Assembly: GCA_964560085.1 (NCBI GenBank)
Contig: CAZLKF010000013.1
Span: 1 to 22,588, forward strand
DNA: 22,588 nt
Direction of reading: 5' to 3'
DNA from: RUG11241 sp964560085
GTDB lineage: Bacteria; Bacillota_I; Bacilli_A; RF39; UBA660
Below, one piece after another: positions 1 to 7,358 of this stretch. The notes beneath the pieces were generated by a model. It was not told where the DNA came from. It searched no databases and was given only the letters and a program-made list of their open reading frames with translations. Positions within the stretch are counted from its first letter, which is position 1. Each line of letters starts with the position of its first letter. The translations under genes and the position numbers were made by a program.

Positions 1-8
1 TTTTTTTT

Positions 9-54
9 ATGAACTGTCTTTTTTATAATGTCTACTCTAAGGGGTGCAGTTCAT
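9..54. repeat. Short inverted repeat resembling insertion-sequence termini
   Basis: The eight bases ATGAACTG at 9-16 recur inverted as CAGTTCAT at 47-54, around a 30-base centre. Read on the minus strand, the segment begins TGAACTGCACCCC and continues with GTAGACA. From memory this resembles the terminus of IS3-family (IS150-group) elements. No transposase is present inside, so at most this is a scrap or internally deleted element. It could instead be a chance hairpin beyond the end of RNase R. No target-site duplication is convincing. Confidence 0.35.
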
Positions 55-71
55 TTTTCATCTTTTTTATT

Positions 72-2207
72 TCACAAAAAAAGAGTTTTTTTAAACTCTT
101 TAACTTTTTCTTTTTCAAGTTTCGTAATTAATTTATAATCAATAGTTCTAAATTCTTTGCTAGCACTTTTAACAACAATTCGAACATTATCACCAATATG
201 ATATTCAATCTTATTTTTCTTTCCTTTTATTGAATGAGTTTCCGGATTGTAGATATAATAATCACCCAGAATATCCTCAAATGATGCGCGTCCGATAATA
301 TTATCATCAGTTTTAATTAAAACTCCGAAAGAACCAATGTCAATAATAGTTCCATTGAAGAACTCACCAATGTGATCTTCCATGTACTCAGCCATATGCA
401 TTGCTAGAGCTTCAGCTTCAGCATTATCAGCATCAACTTCTTTTAAGGAAGAGGAAATTGATGCTTTTTCTAAATCCTTCTCTAATTGACACACTGTTTC
501 ATAATCAAAAATACAATCATCTATTTTGTCTAGACAAATTCCGATTTCTAAGTCGGGAAATCTTCTAATTGGTGAAGTGAAATGTAGATAATTTTTTAAA
601 GATAAACCATAATGTCCAACATTGCGTATTGAATATTGAGCTTTTTGCATGCTCTTTAATAGAATGTTAGAAACAATTGGAAATTGCTTTAATTTCATTA
701 ATTCAATCAATATTTGTTGCATTATTTTAGGATTATCAATTTTATCAATAGTTTGAATATGATAACCTAAACTATTAAGATATTTCATAAATTCTAATAC
801 TTTTAATCTGTCTGGCATTTCGTGAATTCTATAGATAGCTGGATAATTCATATTACAAAGATGAGTGGCTATTGTTTCATTTGCTATGAGCATAAAATTT
901 TCAATCATTTCTTCAGCACTTCTGGAAACATTTTCTTTAAAAGCTACTGGCATTTTTAAATCATTAAAAACGACTTCAGAATCGGCACTATAAAATGGTA
1001 AATATCCACGCTTACTTTTAGTTAGACTTAGAATTCTTGATAATTTATTCATTAAAATTAATGTATTTCTATATTTTGCATATTCACTTGAAATGTCATT
1101 TTTTTCAAGCAGGTTATTTACATCATCATAAGACATTTTCATTTTTGAATTGATCACACTTTTGTAAATTTTGTAATCAATCAGTTTTCCATCTAAGTCA
1201 ATTTCCATAAAAACACTTCTTGTTAAACGATCGACACCTGGTTCAAGTGAACAAATTCCATTTGATAATTTACGCGGAAGCATTGGAATTGAAGTGTCTC
1301 CCATGTAGACGCTTGTTCCACGCTCTCTTGCTGATCTAAATATTGCACTATTTTCTTTAACGTAATGACTAACATGAGCAATATGGACACCTAAAACAAA
1401 ATTTCCTTTTTCATTAATCTCAAGTGAAATTGCATCATCCATATCCTTTGTTTTTGCACAGTCAATAGTAAAAATTATTTTTTCTCTTAAATCTAAACGA
1501 TTAATTAATTCATTTTCGTTAACTCTATCAGGTAAAGTATTAATTTCTTTTATAACATCCTCTGAAAATTCAACTTCAAATGAATTTTCAACAGCAATTG
1601 TTAATTCATCGATATCAACATCATCTTTATGGCCGATAATGCAAATTAATTCCGCATCATAGAATCCATCTTTTTCAGAATTAGCAATTCTGACGCCAAT
1701 ACGCATGTTATTATCTAACTTATTCATATCACTTTTTGATAATCTGATTTTTCCTTCAAAAGGAAATTTGTAAGGAATAAAATTTCCATCTACATAATTA
1801 AAAGTAATAATTCCATTTTCTCTTTTAGTAATTTTTTCAACTATTCCGCTTATTCTTCCATCTTTTAAGGCATCAGCACTACGTACTATTACAGTGTCGC
1901 CGTTTAAGGCTCCGTTTAATGATTTTCTTGGTATAATAATATCCTGATTATTGCATTTAATATAACCTGTTCCCGATCTAGATATACTTATTGTTCCACT
2001 GAATAAATCATCATGATTTTCCAACGATGCATATCCTTTTTTTGTCACATAAATAAAAGCATCTTCTTCTAGTTTAGCAATAACATTATCAAATGTCTCT
2101 TGTTCTTCTTCACCGCAAATTTCAAATTTTTTGCGTAATTCCGATTTAGAATAACATTTCTTGCTACTAGAAAAAAGATGCTTTAAAGCCGATTCATTTA
2201 CTACCAT
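72..2207 (-). CDS. rnr: Ribonuclease R (RNase II/RNB-family 3'-5' exoribonuclease)
   Basis: This is a processive 3'-5' exoribonuclease of the RNase II/RNase R family, which degrades structured mRNA and stable RNA and in Bacteria often works with tmRNA quality control. Residues 1-65 form a helix-turn-helix-like N-terminal region. Residues 70-200 cover the cold-shock-type RNA-binding domains. The RNB catalytic domain runs from about 240 to 570, and an S1 domain from about 625 to 705. The four metal-binding aspartates are present with family spacing (D249, D255, D257, D258, in TID-x5-D-x-DD). The conserved HFTSPIRR motif lies at 542-549. At 711 residues it is close to the usual RNase R length and longer than RNase II. 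The ATG follows a GGGG-type ribosome binding site. It is divergent from the surface-protein gene. No smpB or ssrA is visible in the window. Confidence 0.93.
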   Translation of the reverse strand: MVVNESALKHLFSSSKKCYSKSELRKKFEICGEEEQETFDNVIAKLEEDAFIYVTKKGYASLENHDDLFSGTISISRSGTGYIKCNNQDIIIPRKSLNGALNGDTVIVRSADALKDGRISGIVEKITKRENGIITFNYVDGNFIPYKFPFEGKIRLSKSDMNKLDNNMRIGVRIANSEKDGFYDAELICIIGHKDDVDIDELTIAVENSFEVEFSEDVIKEINTLPDRVNENELINRLDLREKIIFTIDCAKTKDMDDAISLEINEKGNFVLGVHIAHVSHYVKENSAIFRSARERGTSVYMGDTSIPMLPRKLSNGICSLEPGVDRLTRSVFMEIDLDGKLIDYKIYKSVINSKMKMSYDDVNNLLEKNDISSEYAKYRNTLILMNKLSRILSLTKSKRGYLPFYSADSEVVFNDLKMPVAFKENVSRSAEEMIENFMLIANETIATHLCNMNYPAIYRIHEMPDRLKVLEFMKYLNSLGYHIQTIDKIDNPKIMQQILIELMKLKQFPIVSNILLKSMQKAQYSIRNVGHYGLSLKNYLHFTSPIRRFPDLEIGICLDKIDDCIFDYETVCQLEKDLEKASISSSLKEVDADNAEAEALAMHMAEYMEDHIGEFFNGTIIDIGSFGVLIKTDDNIIGRASFEDILGDYYIYNPETHSIKGKKNKIEYHIGDNVRIVVKSASKEFRTIDYKLITKLEKEKVKEFKKTLFL
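75..104 (-). terminator. Intrinsic terminator inside the end of the RNase R gene
   Basis: AAAGAGTTT at 80-88 pairs with AAACTCTTT at 93-101 around a four-base loop. On the minus strand the hairpin runs into a T-rich tract. The whole structure lies within the last ten codons of RNase R, immediately before its TGA stop. Confidence 0.75.
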
Positions 2208-2284
2208 AATTCTTACCCCACAATACGACTATATCATAAACACCAAAAAAAATAAATAGAAAATTTGAAAATTTTATATATCAA

Positions 2285-2313
2285 TTGATTTAAAGAATCT
2301 TACATGATAAAAT
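2285..2313 (+). promoter_or_regulatory. Promoter of the surface-protein/dehydrogenase pair
   Basis: TTGATT at 2285-2290 and TAAAAT at 2308-2313 are separated by 17 bases. They lie about 27 bases upstream of the ATG at 2340, which has GGAGAG at 2331-2336 as ribosome binding site. A second possible pair (TTACAT/TAAAAT at 2300-2327) would start transcription inside the ribosome binding site and is less likely. Confidence 0.55.
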
Positions 2314-2339
2314 TAATGTAGTAAAATATAGGAGAGCAT

Positions 2340-4121
2340 ATGAAGAAAAACATTATTTTTTTGCTAATTTTATTGATTTTTCCGTATTACATTAAAGCTG
2401 TAACTTTGGAGGAATATAACAATGCGGTTGCTAATGTTGCAGTAAGCGCAGGGACAACATATGCTGATGAGTTTATTTATTCATATTTTTGGGGAATTAA
2501 AAATGGTGAAGCTGTCAATTTGAAAAGCAGTACAACTAACGTGTGGTTAAAAAATGCTAAAAATGGTATAAAGTCTAGTGGCTATGAATATGGTTTTAAG
2601 AATTCTCCTGGAATTCAAGGTTCATTCACTAATAAATTTGCTGTTTATTGTGAGTCGTTTGTTCAATTAATGGTGCATCATGCAAGCAATGGAGCTGTTA
2701 GTTATAGCACAGATTATGAAAAGATTAAAACAAGTGAATTAAAAAGAGGCGATTTAATCCATTTCGCTAATCACATAGCTGTTTATATAGATGATAATGG
2801 CGATACTGATCCAAATACTTATCGAGTTTCTCACGCCAGTGGGAAGATTATATATACAACTATTGATCGACAATCGGATTATGGTTATCGTATAAAATCT
2901 TCATCTTTAGCAAATTTAGAAATTAATTATGTTAATTCATCTTATGATTTTCATGATCGTTTAGATGATGCAAAACCAATTATTAGAAACTTAAGTCAAG
3001 AAGGAAATAAAATAAGAATTCAAGCTACTGATTATAAGGATTATAGTTTGGCTGCGCGTGATAGCATTGTTGAGCCTGAAAACTACGGTATTGCTTATTA
3101 TGGCTTGTCAAAAAGTAACAATCTGAATGACATTCAATGGTTTCCAACATCAAAAACTGATACTTTAGATATTACAACAGGGGAACTTTCTTCTTTGGGC
3201 AAGTGGTATGTCTTTGTTAAAGATGTTGGTGGTAATATTGTATCAAGTTCTATTAATATCTTAAATTTAGATGTTACTAAACCAGTAATAGGAAAGCTAA
3301 CATATGTAACAAGTGAAAACTCAATAACTATTACAATTACAGGTGCAAGTGATGAAGGTGGAATTAAAGCATATAATTATTATCTGGATGATGAACTCAT
3401 AAAGTCGCAAGCAAGTAATAAATATACCTTTAACAATCTTGAAGTTGGTAATAGTTACAATGTAAGATATGAAGTTGTCGATAATAATAACAATAAATCT
3501 TCATCTTCAAATATAAGTATTTCCGTTAAGAAGAATGTAACTAATGTTAGTTTAGAAAAAAATAGTATTGGCTTAAAACCAGGTAATACTTATCAAATAA
3601 AACCAATAATTACGGCAGGGAATAGTAATTATGTAATAAAATATAAAAGTAGTAATTCAAAGGCCGTTAGTGTTACAAATGATGGTTTAATAACAGCTAT
3701 AAATTACGGAGTTGCTAGTATTGTTGTTGAAGTAGACGGCTTGATGGCAACACTAAATGTAACAGTAATTGATTATAATATTCAGATAATGACGGAAAAG
3801 TTGGAAAATGGTAAAAAAGGTGAAACTTACTATGCCATCATTAAGTCAAATGTTCCTCAATCTACTTTTTCAATAAATTCTGGTACTTTGCCACCTGGTC
3901 TAAAACTTTCGGCTGAAGGAGTAATTGGTGGTATTCCAACAAAAACAGGAAAGTATACATTTGGTATTAAAAATATTGTCAATCAAGAAGAAGTTACAAA
4001 AACATTTACAATAGAAATAGTAAAAGACAATAATTCATTAATTGTAATTATTATTGTTGTAATGTTATTAGGAATACTAGGATTTTTTGGTAGAAAAATT
4101 TTAAAGAAAAACAATGAATGA
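2340..4121 (+). CDS. Membrane-anchored NlpC/P60-like protein with Ig-like repeats
   Basis: This is a secreted, C-terminally membrane-anchored cell-surface protein. Residues 1-20 are a signal peptide (MKKN, then a hydrophobic stretch ending near A20). Residues 85-190 look like an NlpC/P60 (CHAP-like) cysteine hydrolase: C104 in YCESFVQ, H145 in NHIAVYID after the GDLIHF motif, and H165 in VSHASG fit the Cys-His-His arrangement of peptidoglycan peptidases. Beta-rich modules follow: about 212-310, about 313-397 (fibronectin or Ig-like), about 400-476 (a bacterial Ig-like type 2 domain with the ITAINYGVASIVV pattern), and about 480-560 (putative-Ig type with LPPGLKLS and GIPTKTGKYTF). A transmembrane helix at 566-584 and a basic tail end the protein. 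No LPxTG sorting motif is present. Likely roles are wall remodelling or adhesion. The hydrolase assignment is inferred from spacing, and substrate and activity are unknown. Confidence 0.8.
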   Translation: MKKNIIFLLILLIFPYYIKAVTLEEYNNAVANVAVSAGTTYADEFIYSYFWGIKNGEAVNLKSSTTNVWLKNAKNGIKSSGYEYGFKNSPGIQGSFTNKFAVYCESFVQLMVHHASNGAVSYSTDYEKIKTSELKRGDLIHFANHIAVYIDDNGDTDPNTYRVSHASGKIIYTTIDRQSDYGYRIKSSSLANLEINYVNSSYDFHDRLDDAKPIIRNLSQEGNKIRIQATDYKDYSLAARDSIVEPENYGIAYYGLSKSNNLNDIQWFPTSKTDTLDITTGELSSLGKWYVFVKDVGGNIVSSSINILNLDVTKPVIGKLTYVTSENSITITITGASDEGGIKAYNYYLDDELIKSQASNKYTFNNLEVGNSYNVRYEVVDNNNNKSSSSNISISVKKNVTNVSLEKNSIGLKPGNTYQIKPIITAGNSNYVIKYKSSNSKAVSVTNDGLITAINYGVASIVVEVDGLMATLNVTVIDYNIQIMTEKLENGKKGETYYAIIKSNVPQSTFSINSGTLPPGLKLSAEGVIGGIPTKTGKYTFGIKNIVNQEEVTKTFTIEIVKDNNSLIVIIIVVMLLGILGFFGRKILKKNNE

Positions 4122-4136
4122 TATTGAGGTGATTAT

Positions 4137-4934
4137 ATGAAAACAGTAATAATAACAGGATCAGCAAGAGGTCTTGGATTGGAAATGGCTAAAGTTTTTA
4201 GAAGTAAAAATTATAATGTTGTTATAAGTGACATTGTTAAAGAAAATATTGACTCTGCAAAAGAACAATTAAAATCAATAAAAAGTGAAGGGAATATTTT
4301 AACAATACTTTGCAACGTGACAAGTGAAGATGATTTATTATATTTATTAAATGAATCGGTTAAAAAATTTACTAACATCGATATTTGGATTAATAATGCA
4401 GGTATCAATCAACCTAATAAGCCAATATGGGAACTTGATATTAAAACAATTTCAACTATAGTTGATGTTGATTTAAAAGGAACTATTATTGCTTCCAAAT
4501 TAGTAATGAATCAAATGATTAAACAAGGATTTGGGGCAATATACAATGTCGAAGGTCATGGAAGTAATGACAATGTTATATTAGGCTTAAGCATTTATGG
4601 AACAAGCAAAAGAGCAATTACTTATTATACAGAAGCATTAGCTAAAGAAGTAAGTGAAAAAAAATTACCAATTTTAATTGGTAAATTAAGTCCAGGAATT
4701 ATGATTACTGATTTTATTCGTAATTCTATGATTAATCAAAAAATTGAGTTAGATGATAAAACTAAAAAAGTTTATAATATTCTTGGCGATTATCCTGATG
4801 TTATTGCAAAATTTTTAGTTGATAAAATGGATTCAAATCAAAAAAACAATGTTAAATTTGAATGGTTAACTAATAAGAAAGCGGCCTATAGGTTTATGAC
4901 TTCGGCATTTAATAAAAGAGATTTTTTCAAATAA
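4137..4934 (+). CDS. Short-chain dehydrogenase/reductase (SDR family)
   Basis: This is an NAD(P)-dependent oxidoreductase of the classical SDR type, with a single Rossmann domain of 265 residues. The nucleotide-binding TGSARGLG motif is at 8-14, NNAG at 86-89, and the catalytic YxxxK pair is Y154/K158. The usual Ser is probably S143 in the stretch EGHGS. A glycine-rich N-x-E/D-G-x-G-S pattern of this kind is, from memory, typical of the chlorophyll b reductase-like SDR branch rather than of fatty-acid (FabG) reductases. The substrate cannot be told. It starts 15 bases after the surface-protein gene with a GAGGTGA ribosome binding site, so the two are probably cotranscribed although their functions look unrelated. 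Confidence 0.88.
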   Translation: MKTVIITGSARGLGLEMAKVFRSKNYNVVISDIVKENIDSAKEQLKSIKSEGNILTILCNVTSEDDLLYLLNESVKKFTNIDIWINNAGINQPNKPIWELDIKTISTIVDVDLKGTIIASKLVMNQMIKQGFGAIYNVEGHGSNDNVILGLSIYGTSKRAITYYTEALAKEVSEKKLPILIGKLSPGIMITDFIRNSMINQKIELDDKTKKVYNILGDYPDVIAKFLVDKMDSNQKNNVKFEWLTNKKAAYRFMTSAFNKRDFFK

Positions 4935-4964
4935 AAAAATTCATTAAAATGAATTTTTTTTATT
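4935..4964. terminator. Bidirectional terminator between the dehydrogenase and the small basic protein
   Basis: AAAAAATTCATT and AATGAATTTTTT form an inverted repeat with an A-tract on one side and a T-tract on the other. It can end transcription of the convergent genes from both directions. Confidence 0.8.
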
Positions 4965-5082
4965 TATTCTTATTCTTTTTCTTACCAGCGTATAATGTAT
5001 TAACAATTTTAACTTTTTTGCCGATTTTAGTAATATATTGTTTCTTAACACCCTCAGGTAATTTCTTTTTTATAACTTTCAT
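4960..5082 (-). CDS. Small, very basic 40-residue protein of unknown function
   Basis: A 40-codon frame begins with ATG at 5080-5082 and ends in TAA at 4960-4962. The protein starts MKVIKKKLPEGV and ends AGKKKNKNK, and over a third of its residues are lysine. The expression signals argue that it is real: a GGAGGAG ribosome binding site seven bases before the ATG, a TTAGCA-N17-TATAAT promoter just upstream, and a terminator immediately after the stop. The lysine-rich, non-hydrophobic composition suggests binding to RNA, DNA or ribosomes, but I do not recognise the family and assign no function. It has no signal peptide or membrane segment. It is too short for usual gene-calling cut-offs and may be missing from automatic annotation. 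Confidence 0.8.
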   Translation of the reverse strand: MKVIKKKLPEGVKKQYITKIGKKVKIVNTLYAGKKKNKNK

Positions 5083-5102
5083 AATATTCTCCTCCGTTAT
5101 CA

Positions 5103-5131
5103 ATTATATCATTATTTTAGATAATTGCTAA
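5103..5131 (-). promoter_or_regulatory. Promoter of the 40-residue protein gene
   Basis: Read on the minus strand, TTAGCA (5126-5131) and TATAAT (5103-5108) are separated by exactly 17 bases. The site lies directly upstream of the GGAGGAG ribosome binding site. Confidence 0.75.
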
Positions 5132-5157
5132 GAAAAACAGTAAAAAATTAAAAAAAC

Positions 5158-5185
5158 TTTACAATTTAAGAAAAAGAGTTATAAT
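5158..5185 (+). promoter_or_regulatory. Promoter upstream of a short hairpin transcript
   Basis: TTTACA at 5158-5163 and TATAAT at 5180-5185 are spaced by 16 bases. Transcription would start near 5192, about 110 bases before the acyltransferase gene, and run straight into the hairpin at 5201-5245. Confidence 0.65.
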
Positions 5186-5200
5186 ATAATCGTTTAGATT

Positions 5201-5245
5201 CGAAAAAAGCTTTTTAAACTATAATGTTTATCGAGCTTTTTTTCG
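5201..5245 (+). terminator. Hairpin with T-tract: leader attenuator or end of a short RNA
   Basis: CGAAAAAAGCT at 5201-5211 is complementary to the AGCTTTTTTTCG stretch ending at 5245, with an inner stem TAAAC/GTTTA. The seven Ts after AGC make this look like an intrinsic terminator. With the promoter at 5158-5185 it defines a transcript of about 50 bases, either a small RNA or an attenuated leader. A second TATAAT at 5277-5282 could restart transcription for the acyltransferase gene. Confidence 0.5.
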
Positions 5246-5300
5246 TATATGTATTAATCATTATTCTAAATAATGTTATAATATATATGAGGAATAAAAT

Positions 5301-6776
5301 ATGAATGAATTTTTAGATAAATTTAATATTGATGATCAAAAGGTATTAACCACTTTTTTTGATGAGTTAAACAGTAGTATATCTTTGAGTAAAAGAGAAC
5401 GAAAGTTGTTTAATGATGATTTTGAAAAAGCCATATTGTATTATTACAATAATGGAAAAAAAGTAGATGAAATATTAAAGATTTTATCATTAGATAAATT
5501 AGGCAACTGTTATAAAGAAGCTCCAAAGAATTGGTATCCTCTTGATAATTCTGCAAAAATATATCCACTTTCGATGAAGGAAAACTGGATGAGTGTTTAT
5601 CGTTTGTCATATTACTTAAAAGCAGATGTTGTACCAGAAATATTGGCAGTTGCTTTAACATTTGTTATGAAAAGATTTCCAACTTTTAGAACTTCAATTA
5701 GAAAGGGATTCTTTTGGCATTATATTGATGGTATAAAGAAAAAATTCAATGTTTATGAGGATAAAAGATTGCCTTGTTCTTATATAAACGTTTCGACTTT
5801 AGAAAAATCTTCATTCAAAGTTGTTTATTATAAAAATCGCATTAGTTTAGAATGCTTTCATATTTTATGTGATGGTTACGGAGCAAGCGTATTTTTATCA
5901 ACATTAGTTGGTGAGTATTTAACACTTCTAGATCATAGCATAACCAAGAATGATTTTGTTCTTGATATAGAAGATAAGCCAACTATAGAAGAAGCTCGTG
6001 ATGAATTTATAACAAAAGAAAAAGAAAGAAAAACAAAAGGTTTAGTTGAAAATAGGGCGGTTGAAATTGATGGTAAATTATCTAATGTTCGTCCTTGTCA
6101 ATTATTACATTTTGATATGAATGTAGATGAAGTAAAGAAAATAGCCAAGTCTAAAAATGTCACGATTACTGAATTAATGCTGGGATTAATTTTTATGGTT
6201 TCATCTTATTCAACATCAAAAAATGGTGATATTAAGGTTCAAGTTCCTGTTAATATGCGCAAGTATTATCCTTCAAGAACACTTAGAAATTTTGCTTTAT
6301 ATATCGTTATAACAATAAAAAAAAGTGACATTAGCACATTAGATGAAGTTCTCTTAGAAATAAAAAAACAAATGAAAGAGAAGAACACAAAAGAAGCTTT
6401 AAATGAAACGATGACATATGCCAACAAACTAGTTTCTTCTCTAAAATTAATTCCTTTATTTATAAAACGTCCAATCGCGAATGCAATTTATGGTTATATG
6501 GGAGATAAAGCCTCAACAACGGTCTTATCAAATTTAGGTACAATTGAAATTCCAAGTGAAATGAAAGAATATGTTGAAAAAATGGATTTTACTTTAGGAA
6601 CTGCAATTAGTAATCGTGTTTTGTTTTCAATGATAACATGTAATGAAACATTGACATTGTCAATTAGTAAATTTACACTTAATACTTCAGTAGAAAATAA
6701 TTTGTACAATTTATTAAAACAAAATGACATTGAAGTTAAAGTACATGGGAGTGAAGTATATGAAAATAGAAAATGA
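5301..6776 (+). CDS. Acyltransferase of the condensation/alcohol acetyltransferase superfamily
   Basis: This 491-residue protein has the HxxxDG active-site motif (H187, D191, G192 in HILCDGYGAS) of the CoA-dependent acyltransferase superfamily, which includes condensation domains, alcohol acetyltransferases and wax-ester synthase-like enzymes. The N-terminal half carries the conserved acceptor-side region (YPLSMKENWM near 88-97 and FPTFRTSIR near 126-134). The C-terminal half has the LSNLGTI pattern typical of the second lobe. A GAGGA ribosome binding site lies eight bases before the ATG. The reaction is probably transfer of an acyl group from CoA to an alcohol or amine, and the substrate is unknown. 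The gene overlaps the next one, for a small membrane protein. From memory, similar acyltransferases, such membrane proteins and alpha/beta hydrolases occur together in Firmicutes, so these three genes likely act together on a lipid or cell-envelope metabolite. Confidence 0.78.
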   Translation: MNEFLDKFNIDDQKVLTTFFDELNSSISLSKRERKLFNDDFEKAILYYYNNGKKVDEILKILSLDKLGNCYKEAPKNWYPLDNSAKIYPLSMKENWMSVYRLSYYLKADVVPEILAVALTFVMKRFPTFRTSIRKGFFWHYIDGIKKKFNVYEDKRLPCSYINVSTLEKSSFKVVYYKNRISLECFHILCDGYGASVFLSTLVGEYLTLLDHSITKNDFVLDIEDKPTIEEARDEFITKEKERKTKGLVENRAVEIDGKLSNVRPCQLLHFDMNVDEVKKIAKSKNVTITELMLGLIFMVSSYSTSKNGDIKVQVPVNMRKYYPSRTLRNFALYIVITIKKSDISTLDEVLLEIKKQMKEKNTKEALNETMTYANKLVSSLKLIPLFIKRPIANAIYGYMGDKASTTVLSNLGTIEIPSEMKEYVEKMDFTLGTAISNRVLFSMITCNETLTLSISKFTLNTSVENNLYNLLKQNDIEVKVHGSEVYENRK

Positions 6777-7332
6777 TTATCCAAAAATCAAAAAATTAGT
6801 TAATAAATTTCTAAAATTCCGAAAAATTATTTTATTTATATTCTTCTTATCTGTTGTTATTTGCACAATTATAAATCTAGCTATTGGTGGAAAAAAATGG
6901 GTATTTTATGTTATTGGTGCAGAAGTAATTTTCTATTTTGTTTTTTTAAATAAACCATTAATAGATAATACATTTGTGAAAAAATTTACGGTAATTTTAT
7001 TTGCTATATGTGCCTATTTATATATCATTGACCTAATTAATCAAACAAGTTGGTCTTACTTTGTTATAAGTATTATTTCATTTTGTATTATAATTGTTCA
7101 ATTACTATTGTTTTTTTCGGAATTTAAATTACAAAAAAAGAAGTTTATGCCACTATTTTTAACTTCAATCGGTTCGGTTATTTTTTGTATTTTAGCTGTT
7201 AGTAGAGTAGTAGAAATAAATTGGCCAGTTATTGTGCTAGGAAGTCTTGGTATATTATCATTGGTTGTCTTATTTATCTTCTACCGCAAAGATATTATTT
7301 ATGAGTTAAAAAAATATTATAGTCTAAAATAA
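6760..7332 (+). CDS. Small multi-pass membrane protein, DUF6320-like
   Basis: This is a membrane protein of about 190 residues with roughly six hydrophobic segments and no charged catalytic motifs. I chose the ATG at 6760, which gives MKIENDYPKIKK and has GGGAGTG at 6748-6754 as ribosome binding site. An upstream in-frame ATG at 6724 lies well inside the preceding gene and has no ribosome binding site. The start overlaps the end of the acyltransferase gene by 17 bases, which indicates translational coupling. The YPKIKKLVNKF opening and the spacing of helices resemble the membrane part of DUF6320 proteins as I remember them, but the N-terminal zinc ribbon often found there is absent. Its job is unknown. 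The coupling suggests it anchors or assists the acyltransferase at the membrane. Confidence 0.72.
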   Translation: MKIENDYPKIKKLVNKFLKFRKIILFIFFLSVVICTIINLAIGGKKWVFYVIGAEVIFYFVFLNKPLIDNTFVKKFTVILFAICAYLYIIDLINQTSWSYFVISIISFCIIIVQLLLFFSEFKLQKKKFMPLFLTSIGSVIFCILAVSRVVEINWPVIVLGSLGILSLVVLFIFYRKDIIYELKKYYSLK

Positions 7333-7358
7333 AAGAGTAAAATTACTCTTTTTTTAAG
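7333..7358. terminator. Bidirectional terminator
   Basis: AAAAGAGTAA and TTACTCTTTT form a perfect inverted repeat followed by more Ts. It lies between the convergent membrane-protein and esterase genes. Confidence 0.85.

Noticed and set aside
4949..5131. 60-codon hydrophobic frame on the plus strand
   Set aside because: It starts inside a terminator and is the antisense of the well-supported 40-residue gene at 4960-5082. Its hydrophobicity is just the complement of lysine codons.
6724..6759. Upstream start for the small membrane protein
   Set aside because: The 12 extra codons lie in the preceding gene without a ribosome binding site. ATG 6760 has GGGAGTG upstream.
6494..6784. 96-codon minus-strand frame
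   Set aside because: It lies antisense to the acyltransferase C-terminus and the start of the membrane-protein gene. No promoter or ribosome binding site.
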